Of a DNA stretch of 64,000 nucleotides, positions 53,623 through 62,683 are shown one piece after another; position 1 is the first letter of the stretch, and each line of letters opens with the position of its first letter. Source of the stretch: Bacteroidota bacterium (GTDB lineage Bacteria; Bacteroidota; Bacteroidia; Chitinophagales; Chitinophagaceae); assembly GCA_016711825.1 (NCBI GenBank), contig JADJSG010000005.1:62001-126000 (forward strand). Reading direction: 5' to 3'. The position numbers and the translations under genes were made by a program. Below the pieces are notes generated by a model that was not told where the DNA came from, ran no database searches, and was given only the letters and a program-made list of their open reading frames with translations.

Positions 53623-53690
53623 GTACCACGTACGAGAGTCCCTGCCTGCTTGACGCAGTCAGGCAGGGAACTAGTCATTCCTCCCTGAAA
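53623..53690 (-). pseudogene. tRNA-Glu 3' fragment interrupted by a palindromic insertion
   Basis: 53623-53640 is identical to the 3' end of the intact tRNA-Glu (53965-53982), and 53668-53690 matches the next part of the tRNA with two mismatches. Between them, in the T-loop, sit 27 extra bases. The fragment lies 27 bp from the IS end and overlaps the end of the GIY-YIG gene. Confidence 0.75.
53641..53667. repeat. 27-bp palindromic element inside the tRNA-Glu fragment
   Basis: CCTGCCTG and CAGGCAGG form a perfect 8-bp stem around an 11-nt loop. It is GC-rich in an AT-rich genome and looks like a REP-type palindromic unit. Confidence 0.65.
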
Positions 53691-53923
53691 ATATTTTTTC
53701 TTAACCAAATTTTACCAGCAGTGCTTTTGAGATATTTTTCTCGAATCCTGGCGGTTGCCCAATCAGCATGCAATTCCGAATATATTACTGTCCAAGGTAG
53801 GTGACCACTTGTAAATTTACTCTTCCCAGAATTATGCTCTTTCAATCTATTATCAAGATTCTGTGTCATCCCAGTATAATATATTTCAGATCTCAAACTT
53901 CTTAAAACATAAACTGTAATCAT
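53675..53923 (-). CDS. GIY-YIG domain protein
   Basis: An 82-residue small GIY-YIG protein with MITVYVLRSLRSEIYYTGMT (the two motif halves VYVL and YYTG), the RLKEHNSGKSKFT block, PWTVIYSE and the Glu in ARIREKYLK. Such UvrC-N-like proteins are often single genes of unknown role, or carried by mobile DNA. ATG 53923 gives the standard start. Its last codons overlap the tRNA-Glu fragment, so the C-terminus may have been altered by the duplication. Confidence 0.82.
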   Translation of the reverse strand: MITVYVLRSLRSEIYYTGMTQNLDNRLKEHNSGKSKFTSGHLPWTVIYSELHADWATARIREKYLKSTAGKIWLRKNIFREE

Positions 53924-53934
53924 AATGAAATAAA

Positions 53935-53965
53935 AAAAAGCTCCATTCTTTAGGAGCTTTTTTTG
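53935..53965. terminator. terminator downstream of tRNA-Glu
   Basis: AGCTCC and GGAGCT pair with a loop of about 8 nt, flanked by runs of A and T. It follows the minus-strand tRNA-Glu directly. Confidence 0.8.
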
Positions 53966-54037
53966 TACCACGTACGAGAGTCGAACTCGTCATTCCTCCG
54001 TGAAAGGGAGGCGTCTTAACCGATTGACCAACGCGGC
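53966..54037 (-). tRNA. tRNA-Glu (anticodon TTC)
   Basis: A 72-nt cloverleaf on the minus strand: acceptor GCCGCGT/ACGTGGT with two G-U pairs, anticodon stem CCTCC/GGAGG with loop CTTTCAC giving TTC, T-arm ACGAGTTCGACTCTCGT. Its 3' part is duplicated at 53623-53690. Confidence 0.92.
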
Positions 54038-54190
54038 ATTCTGTGTTTTTGGGAGTGCAAATGTACATGCTTTTATTTATTTTACAAAATTTTATCATTC
54101 AAATCCTAAAACTTGATAGGTATTCCCGTTAGGGCATTGTACTTTTGCGCTCTCTAAACCCTTTTAAACAATTAAAATTAAATTTTTCTC

Positions 54191-55200
54191 ATGAGTACAA
54201 TCAAAGTAGCTATTAATGGTTTCGGACGTATCGGACGTCTTGTTTATCGTCAAATTTTCAACATGGAAGGCATCGATGTAGTTGCCATCAATGATTTAAC
54301 AAGCCCTGCCACCCTTGCACATCTTTTAAAATACGATTCTGCACAAGGCCGATTTGAAAAAAACGTAACTGCTACTGAAGATGCTATCATCGTGGAAAAT
54401 GATACCATAAAAGTATATGCACAAAAAGATCCTGCACAAATTCCTTGGGGCGCTCACAACGTAGACGTTGTGCTTGAATGTACAGGTTTTTTACCGATAA
54501 AGACAAGGCTATGGCACATATCACTGCTGGTGCAAAACGTGTAGTAATATCTGCACCCGCAACAGGCGATTTGAAAACAGTTGTTTTTAACGTAAATCAT
54601 GAAATACTCGACGGTACAGAAACCGTTATTTCATGCGCTTCATGTACAACCAATTGCCTGGCTCCAATGGCAAAAGTATTGAACGACAATTATGGCATTG
54701 TTACAGGCATTATGACTACCATACATGCTTATACCAATGATCAAAATACATTAGATGCACCTCATCCTAAAAATGACTTGCGTAGAGGTCGTGCAGCCGC
54801 TGCCAACATAGTACCTAATTCAACAGGAGCTGCAAAAGCAATTGGATTGGTATTACCTGAATTAAAAGGTAAATTAGATGGAAGTGCACAACGTGTACCA
54901 ACCATTACAGGTTCATTAACTGAGTTGACCACAATCTTATCTAAAAAAGTAACCACAGAAGAAATCAATGCAGCTATGAAAGCAGCGTCTAATGAAAGCT
55001 ATGGCTATACAGAAGATGAAATTGTAAGTACTGATGTGATAGGTACTATGTTTGGCTCATTGTTTGACGCCACACAAACCAAAGTAATGACTGTAGGAGA
55101 TACACAAATGGTAAAAACCGTAAGTTGGTACGATAATGAAAACAGCTATGTAAGCCAGTTGGTGCGTACATTGCACTATTTTGCAACTAAAATGGGATAA
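54191..55200 (+). CDS. gapA: glyceraldehyde-3-phosphate dehydrogenase (frameshifted by one base)
   Basis: Two frames (54191 to about 54490, and the second to 55200) join into a 336-residue GAPDH if one T is added to the T6 run at 54486-54491, restoring ECTGFFTDKDKAMAHI. NAD-binding start IKVAINGFGRIGRLV, the catalytic ISCASCTTNCLAPM with the active Cys, and the C-terminal VSWYDNENSYVSQLVRTL are all normal. It is the central glycolytic enzyme. A true frameshift in such a gene is unlikely, so an assembly error is inferred. Confidence 0.92.
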
Positions 55201-55220
55201 GCCTTTTTGATAATACTGTT

Positions 55221-55254
55221 AAAAAAACCCTTTCAATTGAAAGGGGTTTTTTTT
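55221..55254 (+). terminator. terminator after gapA
   Basis: ACCCTTTCAATTGAAAGGGG forms an 8-bp stem, followed by eight T. It is also usable by the convergent small lipoprotein gene. Confidence 0.85.
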
Positions 55255-55507
55255 ATTTCAAAGTACATTGCATATCTTCAGAATTCCCGTTACCATCATT
55301 CGTATACTTATTTTTCTTAGCGCACGCGGCAACGCCTTCTCCCTTTGCACCTGTTGTTGTGATCTCCCCTTCATAGCCGCTTGTACCAGAATTACTCGTA
55401 ACAATGGTAAAACAGTGACAAATGAAAGTCTCTTTCCTCAATCCGCATGAAAAGAACATTAATAAACTGCATGTCACTAATACCAAAAGCAATTTGTTAC
55501 GTATCAT
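55253..55507 (-). CDS. small predicted lipoprotein, unknown function
   Basis: An 84-residue protein with a lipobox-like signal (LVTCSLLMFFSCG). The mature part is rich in Gly, Thr and Ser and contains four cysteines besides the lipid one, so disulfides are possible. I know no family. It lies between the gapA terminator and the type IX-secreted protein gene, same strand as the latter, 11 bp downstream of it. Confidence 0.5.
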   Translation of the reverse strand: MIRNKLLLVLVTCSLLMFFSCGLRKETFICHCFTIVTSNSGTSGYEGEITTTGAKGEGVAACAKKNKYTNDGNGNSEDMQCTLK

Positions 55508-55518
55508 ATAACAATGAT

Positions 55519-56589
55519 CTATTGCTTGATGATTTTTTCAACAACTACTTTGCCATTTAGCTCACTGGTCATTTTCAATAAATAAATACCTTTTGAAAGC
55601 CCACTTACATCAAAACTACTTTTTGATTGTTGACTTGATAGTTGATTTCTGTAAACAGCTATTCCATCCATACCGATGATTTCTATTTTCCAACCTTGAT
55701 GTATTGTATTTTGAATATATAAGGTATTGTCCATTTCGGTAGGATAAATGGTTAATCCAGCTTCATTGGCGATATTATTTACAGATGAGGGTGTGGTATT
55801 TCCGCTTTTTAAACTATTTGCTTTTAAGATTACAAAACTATTTAAAATGCCATCTGACACATCCGAAATCGCTAGTTTAAGATGATAAACCTGTGAAGGA
55901 GTCACACTCACATGAGCAATTAAGGGCGTTGTAAATCCATCCATGGAGTTGGTAGTATCTGTATTATTGACATATAAATTTTGATAGATGCTACAAGGAC
56001 CTCCCGAACCGTCATTGATTGAGTTAATCGAAACAGGTATTGCTGTATTCGGAATCAGCGCGATATTGGTTGCATTTGCAAACCCGGGACCTGAAATATA
56101 AAACCCAAAAACATCATTAAATGAAGAGCAGTTAAACTCAGGGTATTCTTCTGAACCAAATACATATTCAAACTCCATAAAATTACCCACTGGCTGAATA
56201 TCAAATTCCAACACACAGGCATCATATGTAATATGAGGTGCTACAATAGCTTCCAACATGGAATCGCCCGGTGTTCCTACAAAGTCGGATGACATGAAAG
56301 AAGGCAAACCATTGAGTCCGATAATGCCATTGGCGGTATCTGCATTCACAAAACCTGAACTTAACACAATACCGTTATTGATGCCAAAATTTGAGCTCCC
56401 TGACAATTCACCATTAGCCAGACTATCGCAAGTTAAAACAGGATTTGTAACCGTAACGCCCAAATTGCCAGCTGTAGCCACAAGCGTGGTGGCTAATTGT
56501 GTAGCCGTTTGATTATTGGTGATGCTTAGTTGTGCATTAACGAATAGACTGCTGCTAAGCGCAAAAAAAGTAAAAATCCATTTTTTCAT
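55519..56589 (-). CDS. choice-of-anchor L domain protein with type IX secretion sorting tail
   Basis: A 356-residue secreted protein: signal peptide (MKKWIFTFFALSSSLFVNAQ), then the choice-of-anchor L domain (GINNGIVLSSG, FEYVFGSEEYPEF, DVFGFYISGPG, DVSDGILNSFVIL) and a C-terminal ~75-residue type A sorting domain (LTIYPTEMDNTLYI, DVSGLSKGIYLLKM, KVVVEKIIKQ). It should be exported by the type IX system and cell-surface attached or released. Adhesion is plausible but not shown. Confidence 0.88.
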   Translation of the reverse strand: MKKWIFTFFALSSSLFVNAQLSITNNQTATQLATTLVATAGNLGVTVTNPVLTCDSLANGELSGSSNFGINNGIVLSSGFVNADTANGIIGLNGLPSFMSSDFVGTPGDSMLEAIVAPHITYDACVLEFDIQPVGNFMEFEYVFGSEEYPEFNCSSFNDVFGFYISGPGFANATNIALIPNTAIPVSINSINDGSGGPCSIYQNLYVNNTDTTNSMDGFTTPLIAHVSVTPSQVYHLKLAISDVSDGILNSFVILKANSLKSGNTTPSSVNNIANEAGLTIYPTEMDNTLYIQNTIHQGWKIEIIGMDGIAVYRNQLSSQQSKSSFDVSGLSKGIYLLKMTSELNGKVVVEKIIKQ

Positions 56590-56845
56590 TGTAATTAGTT
56601 TTCACAAATATAAATAAAATTTATCTTCCTTTCATGACAAGCCCTCTTTTTTCTATGATAAGACACCATTTGCAAAAAGGTGTAATAGCCTAACAAAGAT
56701 TGATATTTAAAAAAAAATAGATATTCAAGAAATCTATTTTGCAAGAAAAAAAGGACACTCACCCCATTAATGTCGTATTTAATATTTTTAACGTCATATT
56801 TCATTCCCTTTTTACTAAATTCGCCATTCGAAAATGTCTATTTAT

Positions 56846-57223
56846 ATGAAAAAAATACTTCTGATTCTTTTAGTCTTTATGACTTTACCATGTTTGGCTG
56901 ATAAAAAAACACCTATAGAAAAAGCCAAAGAAAAAACTGAGGAGTTACAAAAAAACTTGTCGCTGACTCCTGAGCAAAATAAAAAAGTGTATGAAATAAA
57001 CTTAAAAGCCTATGAGAGTATTGATGCGTATGAAGCCAAAAAACCTAGTAAAAAATTAAAGAAAAAGCAAAAAGACATCGTAGGAGACTTGAAAAAAGCA
57101 GAATATAAAAAAATATTTACAGCGGCTCAATTCAAAAAATATGAAGAGCTAAAAAAAGCAGAAAAAGAGAAAGAGAAAGCAGAGAAAAAAGAACTTGAGA
57201 AATTAAAAACAGGTAAAAAATAA
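56846..57223 (+). CDS. small secreted Lys/Glu-rich helical protein (Spy/CpxP-like)
   Basis: A 125-residue protein with a signal peptide (MKKILLILLVFMTLPCLA) and a highly charged helical body. NLSLTPEQNKKVYEINLKAY and FTAAQFKKYEELKKAE are two LTxxQ-like repeats of the periplasmic Spy/CpxP-type proteins. ATG 56846 is chosen for the signal peptide; one at 56834 is in frame. The gene is 3 bp upstream of pgk and probably shares its transcript. Confidence 0.65.
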   Translation: MKKILLILLVFMTLPCLADKKTPIEKAKEKTEELQKNLSLTPEQNKKVYEINLKAYESIDAYEAKKPSKKLKKKQKDIVGDLKKAEYKKIFTAAQFKKYEELKKAEKEKEKAEKKELEKLKTGKK

Positions 57224-57226
57224 TAT

Positions 57227-58426
57227 ATGTCAGCATTATCTAATTTCAACTTTAGTGGCAAAAAAGCATTGATCAGGGTAGACTTTAATGTACCCTTAAA
57301 TGCTGCATTTCAAATTACGGATGACACTCGTATGAGGGCCGCTGTGCCTACCATCCAAAAAGTATTGCATGATGGAGGCTCTGTGATTTTGATGTCACAT
57401 CTTGGTCGTCCAAAAGAAGGTCCCACAGATAAATATTCACTCAAACATATCTTACATCATTTAATAAAATTATTAAACGGCACCACCGTAAAGTTTGCAT
57501 CAGATTGCATTGGCAATGAAGCCGTAAATGATGCGGAAACATTACAACCTGGTGAAGTTTTATTGCTCGAAAATTTGCGTTTTTACAAAGAAGAAGAAAA
57601 AGGAGATGTGGCATTTGCAAAAAAATTGGCTTCCCTTGGCGATGTGTACGTTAATGATGCTTTTGGTACCGCTCATCGCGCCCATGCATCAACTGCTGTG
57701 ATTGCTCAATTTTTTGAGCCAGCACACAAAATGTTTGGTTTACTTATGAATGCTGAAGTTGCCAATGCTGAAAAAGTGATGCATGATGCCTCAACACCTT
57801 TTACCGCAATATTGGGAGGTGCAAAAGTGAGTGATAAAATATTAATCATCGAAATGCTATTAAACAAAGCCAACAACATCATCATTGGTGGAGGTATGGC
57901 TTATACATTTTTGAGAGCACAAGGCCATCCAATAGGTACTTCTATTTGTGAATATGATAAACTGGATCTGGCCAATGAGTTAATCAAAAAAGCAGCTGAA
58001 AAAGGGGTAAAATTATTCATCCCTGTTGATAGTGTCGTTGCTGACCGTTTTGCTGCGGATGCCAATACACAAATTGTAGACAATGATAAAATACCCGACA
58101 ATTGGATGGGACTGGATATTGGTGAAAAATCAATTACTCTTTTTAGCGATGTGATTAAAAACTCAAAAACCATTCTTTGGAATGGGCCTATGGGTGTATT
58201 TGAAATGGAAAAATTTCAAAACGGAACCAAAGCCATTGCACTTGCCATAGCTGAAGCTACCAAGCAGGGTGCCTTTTCATTGATAGGCGGTGGCGATTCG
58301 GTGGCGGCTATCAATCAATTCGATTTAGTAGATCAAGTATCTTATGTAAGTACTGGTGGAGGTGCATTGCTTGAATATTTTGAAGGAAAAGAATTGCCTG
58401 GGATTGCTGCAATACGAAATGTATAA
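57227..58426 (+). CDS. pgk: phosphoglycerate kinase
   Basis: A 399-residue enzyme of normal length. The N-terminal KALIRVDFNVPLN, the substrate block MSHLGRPKEGPTDKYSL, VYVNDAFGTAHRAHAS, the ATP-domain LGGAKVSDKI and the C-terminal GGGDSVAAI are all in place. It transfers the phosphate from 1,3-bisphosphoglycerate to ADP in glycolysis. With gapA 2 kb away, this is a glycolysis neighbourhood, though not one operon. Confidence 0.96.
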   Translation: MSALSNFNFSGKKALIRVDFNVPLNAAFQITDDTRMRAAVPTIQKVLHDGGSVILMSHLGRPKEGPTDKYSLKHILHHLIKLLNGTTVKFASDCIGNEAVNDAETLQPGEVLLLENLRFYKEEEKGDVAFAKKLASLGDVYVNDAFGTAHRAHASTAVIAQFFEPAHKMFGLLMNAEVANAEKVMHDASTPFTAILGGAKVSDKILIIEMLLNKANNIIIGGGMAYTFLRAQGHPIGTSICEYDKLDLANELIKKAAEKGVKLFIPVDSVVADRFAADANTQIVDNDKIPDNWMGLDIGEKSITLFSDVIKNSKTILWNGPMGVFEMEKFQNGTKAIALAIAEATKQGAFSLIGGGDSVAAINQFDLVDQVSYVSTGGGALLEYFEGKELPGIAAIRNV

Positions 58427-58690
58427 AATACAGAATCTGTAAAAAAATAAGCGCTGTAGTTATTTGGATGAACACTACATTATAAAAATTCAGATAAAAT
58501 CATCGTTGGCTTAATGCAATTCAATGTAAGCTATAAACCTTTTGAGCTAAATATCTTTTCATCAGCTTGAACCTAAAACGCTCAAAGATTCTTGTAAGTT
58601 TGATAAAAATTAGAGTACATATTTTAAATCATACAGCCCTAATATTATAAATTGTACGATCATTTTTAAAATAAATATTAATGATACTTT

Positions 58691-59286
58691 TCAAATAGGT
58701 TTAACCCTCAATATTTTTTTTATCTTCTTTCCCCAATTTGATTTTTTAGGATATTGTCTATAAGAAGTCAAATTATTAAAAACCAAAGCCACAATCAATA
58801 AAATGAGCGACCCCGTCAAGACAGGTGTTAAGACGTACTGATAACCCAATGCTTTAATTTTTTCAGCGCCTATAACTGCTATCAATGCGGTAGCACCACC
58901 AGGGGGATGCAGGGTTTTGGTCATTTGCATACAGATGATTGACAATGAAACCGCAAGGGGGCTGTTAACCAAATAATCTCAGGCATCGTTTTAAACACCG
59001 TAACACCAATCAATGCAGAAATCAGATGTCCTCCTATTAAATTCCGTGGTTGAGCTAGCGGACTATCAATAGCGCCAAATACCAACACACTGGAAGCTCC
59101 AAATGAACCAATCAAAAAAATATTTTCTTGTTGCCCTAAGAAATCTGATTGGAAATAGGCGATCAGTCCAATACCTACAAAACTACCAATAAACGACCAA
59201 ACGATTTCTTTGAAGTCAACAAAGGTTTCTTTATAAATTATATACTTTGAAATTCTCAGATTTCTTTTCAATTTGTTTTTGATCAT
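58691..59286 (-). CDS. HPP-family membrane protein (frameshifted by one base)
   Basis: The frames ending near 58921 and starting near 58972 join into a 198-residue protein if one base is added to the homopolymer at 58957-58961 (GCCCCC on the coding strand), giving WLTAPLAVSLSIICMQMTKT. It has about five helices and the family motif TLHPPGGATALIA. HPP proteins are linked to nitrite or nitrate transport in some phototrophs; elsewhere the role is unknown. The 264-bp gap after pgk shows nothing. Confidence 0.78.
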
Positions 59287-59323
59287 AACAATAAATGATT
59301 TTCGGTGTAGCCAAAGCTACTTA

Positions 59324-60004
59324 TTAATCTTTATCTTTTGTAGTACCTGCAAAACGAACCCCTAAACCCACGATTCCTTGCAACACGATGGCATTGACTT
59401 TTGCGATACCATCAACGATGGGTGCGTTTGCTTTTGCAAAAGATGCTTTCACTTCCGTATTGATAAAAAGTCGTTTTCTTACAATGGGTATCTGTTTGGC
59501 TATGGCTGTATGAAAAACAAACCCACGAAGCCGATAACCTTTGATATCAAAACCAGGACCCTCAGGATAAACTTTGTTTCGAATGGTACTCTCTGGATGA
59601 AGTAATACACTTCCTATCCCATTTCTGAAGATAAAATAATTGAATTTATGCGCATAATTGAAGGTCAACATATTAAATCCATGAGAGATGCCAAATCGTT
59701 GAATATCGGGATGAATACTTTTTAAATATAATTTATGATGAATCGCTTCAAATTCAATGGAATGTTTTCCAAACCATTTGGCAAAACGCCAATCCCAATA
59801 ATAAGGCGATTTCAAAGGTTCGCTATAATACCTTGCCTGTTTGAAATAAATGATGGGATAATTTTGTTGAATAATCGTTAGTGGAAGCGGCATATTGGCT
59901 GTCACACCTCCATGCAATTCAAAACTCCAAGTACGTTGAGCCTTTAATGTGCTCCATGCCATGAGTAGGAATAACAAGGGTAAAAAGCGATAAATATTCA
60001 ACAT
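59324..60004 (-). CDS. predicted outer-membrane beta-barrel protein, unknown family
   Basis: A 226-residue protein with a signal peptide (MLNIYRFLPLLFLLMAWSTLKAQ) followed by alternating aromatic and polar strands (RTWSFELHGGVTAN, HSIEFEAIHHKLYL, GIVGLGVRFAGT at the end). The end-of-chain strand suggests an 8-stranded barrel. I cannot name the family. ATG 60004 begins the signal peptide; another ATG lies 9 codons upstream. Confidence 0.55.
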   Translation of the reverse strand: MLNIYRFLPLLFLLMAWSTLKAQRTWSFELHGGVTANMPLPLTIIQQNYPIIYFKQARYYSEPLKSPYYWDWRFAKWFGKHSIEFEAIHHKLYLKSIHPDIQRFGISHGFNMLTFNYAHKFNYFIFRNGIGSVLLHPESTIRNKVYPEGPGFDIKGYRLRGFVFHTAIAKQIPIVRKRLFINTEVKASFAKANAPIVDGIAKVNAIVLQGIVGLGVRFAGTTKDKD

Positions 60005-60109
60005 GGGTAAATTCATCCATTGCATAAGCAAAAATACAGTTCCCTTGGCAAAACCCCATAAAAGTACAAGAATTTATAAGTAAGCTAGGAGACAGTATAA
60101 GAAGGAGTG

Positions 60110-60741
60110 TTATTTTTTTCTTTTATAATCACCTCTTTTCCAAGCTTTATAAAACTCATACCATGCCAGTGGACTAAAAATGGTCATAGGAGGTTGTTGA
60201 CCTGCCCAATAATTCCGTTGGGTTAAGATTTGCTGATAAGTACTTTGGTTTTCCCGCCCATCTTTAGGTAAGGTAAAAGCCAGCATACGCATGGTTTGAT
60301 ATTCTGTATTTTTTCTGGCTGTTTCGTATTTATCGTCTGGTATATGCCATGTTTTAAATGCTTTGTCAAATTCTTCTTTCGACAAGGAGGGTCTGATGAT
60401 GGTATTAGGTAAATAAAAAGTATCCTGGGTCATCAGCTGAATCACTGAATAACGATTTGAGCTTAAATTGTTTGGTATCACATATCTTTTTTTGCGAAAC
60501 CCCACACTGGTAAATTCTAAAGTATCACCTTTATCTGCTATCAGAGTAAATACTCCTCTGTCATTACTTGTAGTGCCATCATCTTTGTTTTTGATAACGA
60601 CCGAAACAAATGGCAAATACCTGAGACTATCAGCACTCATAACCACACCCGTAAGTTCTATTTTATTTTCAAAACCAAACTGAGCAAAAAGCTGGGTATT
60701 GAAAGCAAAAATAACATGATAAAAAGTTGAAATTTTTTCAC
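60110..60741 (-). CDS. carboxypeptidase-regulatory-like domain protein (probable one-base frameshift in signal peptide)
   Basis: A ~210-residue secreted protein with a CarboxypepD_reg-like beta-sandwich at about 28-100 (GVVMSADSLRYLPFVSVVIK, TTSNDRGVFTLIA) and a helical C-terminal part. The frame as read starts with a poor signal (MKGEKISTFYHVIFAFNTQ). If one A is added to the A5 run at 60686-60690, a GTG start at 60741 gives MKKFQLFIMLFLLSIPSFFA followed by QFG, an ideal signal peptide. This matches the single-base losses in gapA, nirK and the HPP gene. Confidence 0.68.
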
Positions 60742-60818
60742 CCTTCAAAAGTAATTGAAATAGGCTGTATAGTCATTTATAATTACCTTTGCCTCATAAT
60801 ATTTAACAATAGTTTTAG

Positions 60819-61916
60819 ATGATCACAAAAGAAAAAGTACTCGAAGCCCTTAGTAATGTACAAGAGCCTGATTTGGGCAAAGACCTTGTAACCTTAAACA
60901 TGATAAAAGATATTGTCATTGATGGCAATGCGATTTCTTTTACAGTGGTACTTACCACGCCAGCTTGCCCCTTAAAAGATATGATTCGCAATGCATGTGA
61001 AAATGCAATCAAAATATTGGTTTCAAAAGACGCCATTCCAACAGTTCATTTTACTGCCAATGTGAATAGCAATCGAAAAGACAATAAATCGTTTTTGCCC
61101 AATGTTAAAAATATCATCGCGGTAGGTTCAGGCAAAGGTGGGGTAGGCAAATCAACGGTTGCAGTTAATTTAGCCCTGGCATTGGCAAAAGATGGTGCTA
61201 AAGTAGGCATTATGGATGCAGATATCTATGGTCCTTCAGTACCTATTATGTTAGGCATCAGAGGCGAACGTCCCATGATGAAAGATGTGAATGGGAAAGG
61301 TATGATATTGCCTATTGAAGTGATGGGTATTAAAGCAATGAGTATTGGTTTATTGATTGATGAAAAACAAGCGATAGTATGGCGTGGCCCTATGGCTAGT
61401 AGCGCGCTCAAACAATTTGTGACTGATGTATTATGGGAGGAGCTAGATTATCTTATCATCGATTTACCACCAGGTACAGGCGATATTCATTTAACAATGG
61501 TACAAACCATACCCGTAACGGGCGCTGTAATCGTTACCACACCGCAAGAGGTAGCCTTAGCAGATGCCAAAAAAGCCGTGATGATGTTTGATGGTCCACA
61601 AATCAAAGTCCCTATTTTAGGGGTGGTAGAAAACATGTCTTATTTTATTGCACCCGAACTTCCTGACCATAAATATTATATTTTTGGAAAAAATGGCGGA
61701 AGACGTTTAGCAGACATGTTCGAAATTCCTTTTTTAGGCGAACTCCCAATCACAATGAGTATTCGTGAAGGGGGCGATGAGGGCAAACCTGCTATGCTTT
61801 ATGGCGATGAGGTTTCTTTAAAAGCCATTGAACAAGTAGCACAACAAATCGCTCGCAATATTTCAATCAGAAATGCGAATCAACTACCGACACAGGTAGT
61901 AGCTATGAATGAATAA
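60819..61916 (+). CDS. mrp: Mrp/NBP35-family Fe-S cluster carrier ATPase
   Basis: A 365-residue protein with an N-terminal MIP18-like domain (LSNVQEPDLGKDLVTLNM) and a P-loop ATPase of the Mrp type: VGSGKGGVGKSTVAVNLALA with the deviant Walker A, MDADIYGPSVPIMLG, and LIIDLPPGTGDIHLT. It carries and transfers iron-sulfur clusters in the cytoplasm. It is a single gene followed by a strong terminator. Confidence 0.93.
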   Translation: MITKEKVLEALSNVQEPDLGKDLVTLNMIKDIVIDGNAISFTVVLTTPACPLKDMIRNACENAIKILVSKDAIPTVHFTANVNSNRKDNKSFLPNVKNIIAVGSGKGGVGKSTVAVNLALALAKDGAKVGIMDADIYGPSVPIMLGIRGERPMMKDVNGKGMILPIEVMGIKAMSIGLLIDEKQAIVWRGPMASSALKQFVTDVLWEELDYLIIDLPPGTGDIHLTMVQTIPVTGAVIVTTPQEVALADAKKAVMMFDGPQIKVPILGVVENMSYFIAPELPDHKYYIFGKNGGRRLADMFEIPFLGELPITMSIREGGDEGKPAMLYGDEVSLKAIEQVAQQIARNISIRNANQLPTQVVAMNE

Positions 61917-61955
61917 TAGCTTTTATTACGAATTCAACCGTAAAATCTAGACTAT

Positions 61956-61986
61956 AAAAAAAAGAGACCTTGTAGGTCTCTTTTTT
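61956..61986 (+). terminator. terminator after mrp
   Basis: AAAGAGACC and GGTCTCTTT form a 9-bp stem with a 5-nt loop and a run of T. It lies about 40 bp after the mrp stop. Confidence 0.88.
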
Positions 61987-62044
61987 AATACGGTATATTT
62001 ACTTATTATGATTCAATTAATCATTAATGAGCATAAGCTAAAGA

Positions 62045-62683
62045 TTACTTATTGGTTTCAATTTGTTTTTTATACAATTGGATTGCATTGAGTAATTTTT
62101 GACAAATTTCATTTCTACCTTCTGCAGTTTTGATAAATTGGTAGTCTTTCTCGTTGGTTAAATAACCCAATTCTAACAAGGCTACAGGAGAAGGGATGGT
62201 ATTTAAAGTAAGCATAGGTTGTGTTTGTATGTTAACCCCATTAAATTTCATACCTGCGATATTATATAATTCAGCACCAATAAACTTACCTAAAATTCTA
62301 TTTTCAACTAAGTTCGTTTGTGTACCCACATAACATTCAAATCCTCTTTTACCAGCATCGTTTAGCGAAGCATTAAAATGAATTGAAATAAATAAGTCGG
62401 CTTGATGTTGTTTTACAAATGCAGCTCTTGCTGTCAAATCAAAGTCTTGATCTGTATCACGACACAATATCACTTTAAAGTTTTGGGCTGTCGCTAATTT
62501 TTCCAATTCTTGTGCATAAGCCAAGGTCAAGTTTTTTTCGAGTGCTCCATCTATGGCTTTTGCACCATTGTCTGCTCCCCCATGCCCTGCATGTATGGCG
62601 ATCACAAATTCTTTGTTTGTTTTGGCTTGTAAAAAGAAACCAGCCGCTAATAAAAGGCAAAGTGATAGGATTAATTTTCTCAT
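62045..62683 (-). CDS. N-acetylmuramoyl-L-alanine amidase (Amidase_3)
   Basis: A 212-residue protein with a signal peptide (MRKLILSLCLLLAAGFFLQA) and one Amidase_3 domain. Zinc ligands appear in IAIHAGHGGADNG (His), ALEKNLTLAYA (Glu) and FISIHFNAS (His), with the catalytic Glu in VALLELGYLTN. It cleaves the stem peptide from peptidoglycan in the periplasm, probably at septation. No extra wall-binding domain is present. Confidence 0.92.
   Translation of the reverse strand: MRKLILSLCLLLAAGFFLQAKTNKEFVIAIHAGHGGADNGAKAIDGALEKNLTLAYAQELEKLATAQNFKVILCRDTDQDFDLTARAAFVKQHQADLFISIHFNASLNDAGKRGFECYVGTQTNLVENRILGKFIGAELYNIAGMKFNGVNIQTQPMLTLNTIPSPVALLELGYLTNEKDYQFIKTAEGRNEICQKLLNAIQLYKKQIETNK

Noticed and set aside
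53623..53690. A second functional tRNA-Glu
   Set aside because: Only the 3' half is present and it is interrupted by a 27-bp palindrome; there is no acceptor 5' strand.
54478..55200. Two separate genes in place of gapA
   Set aside because: The two frames join into a single normal-length GAPDH with one added base in a T run.
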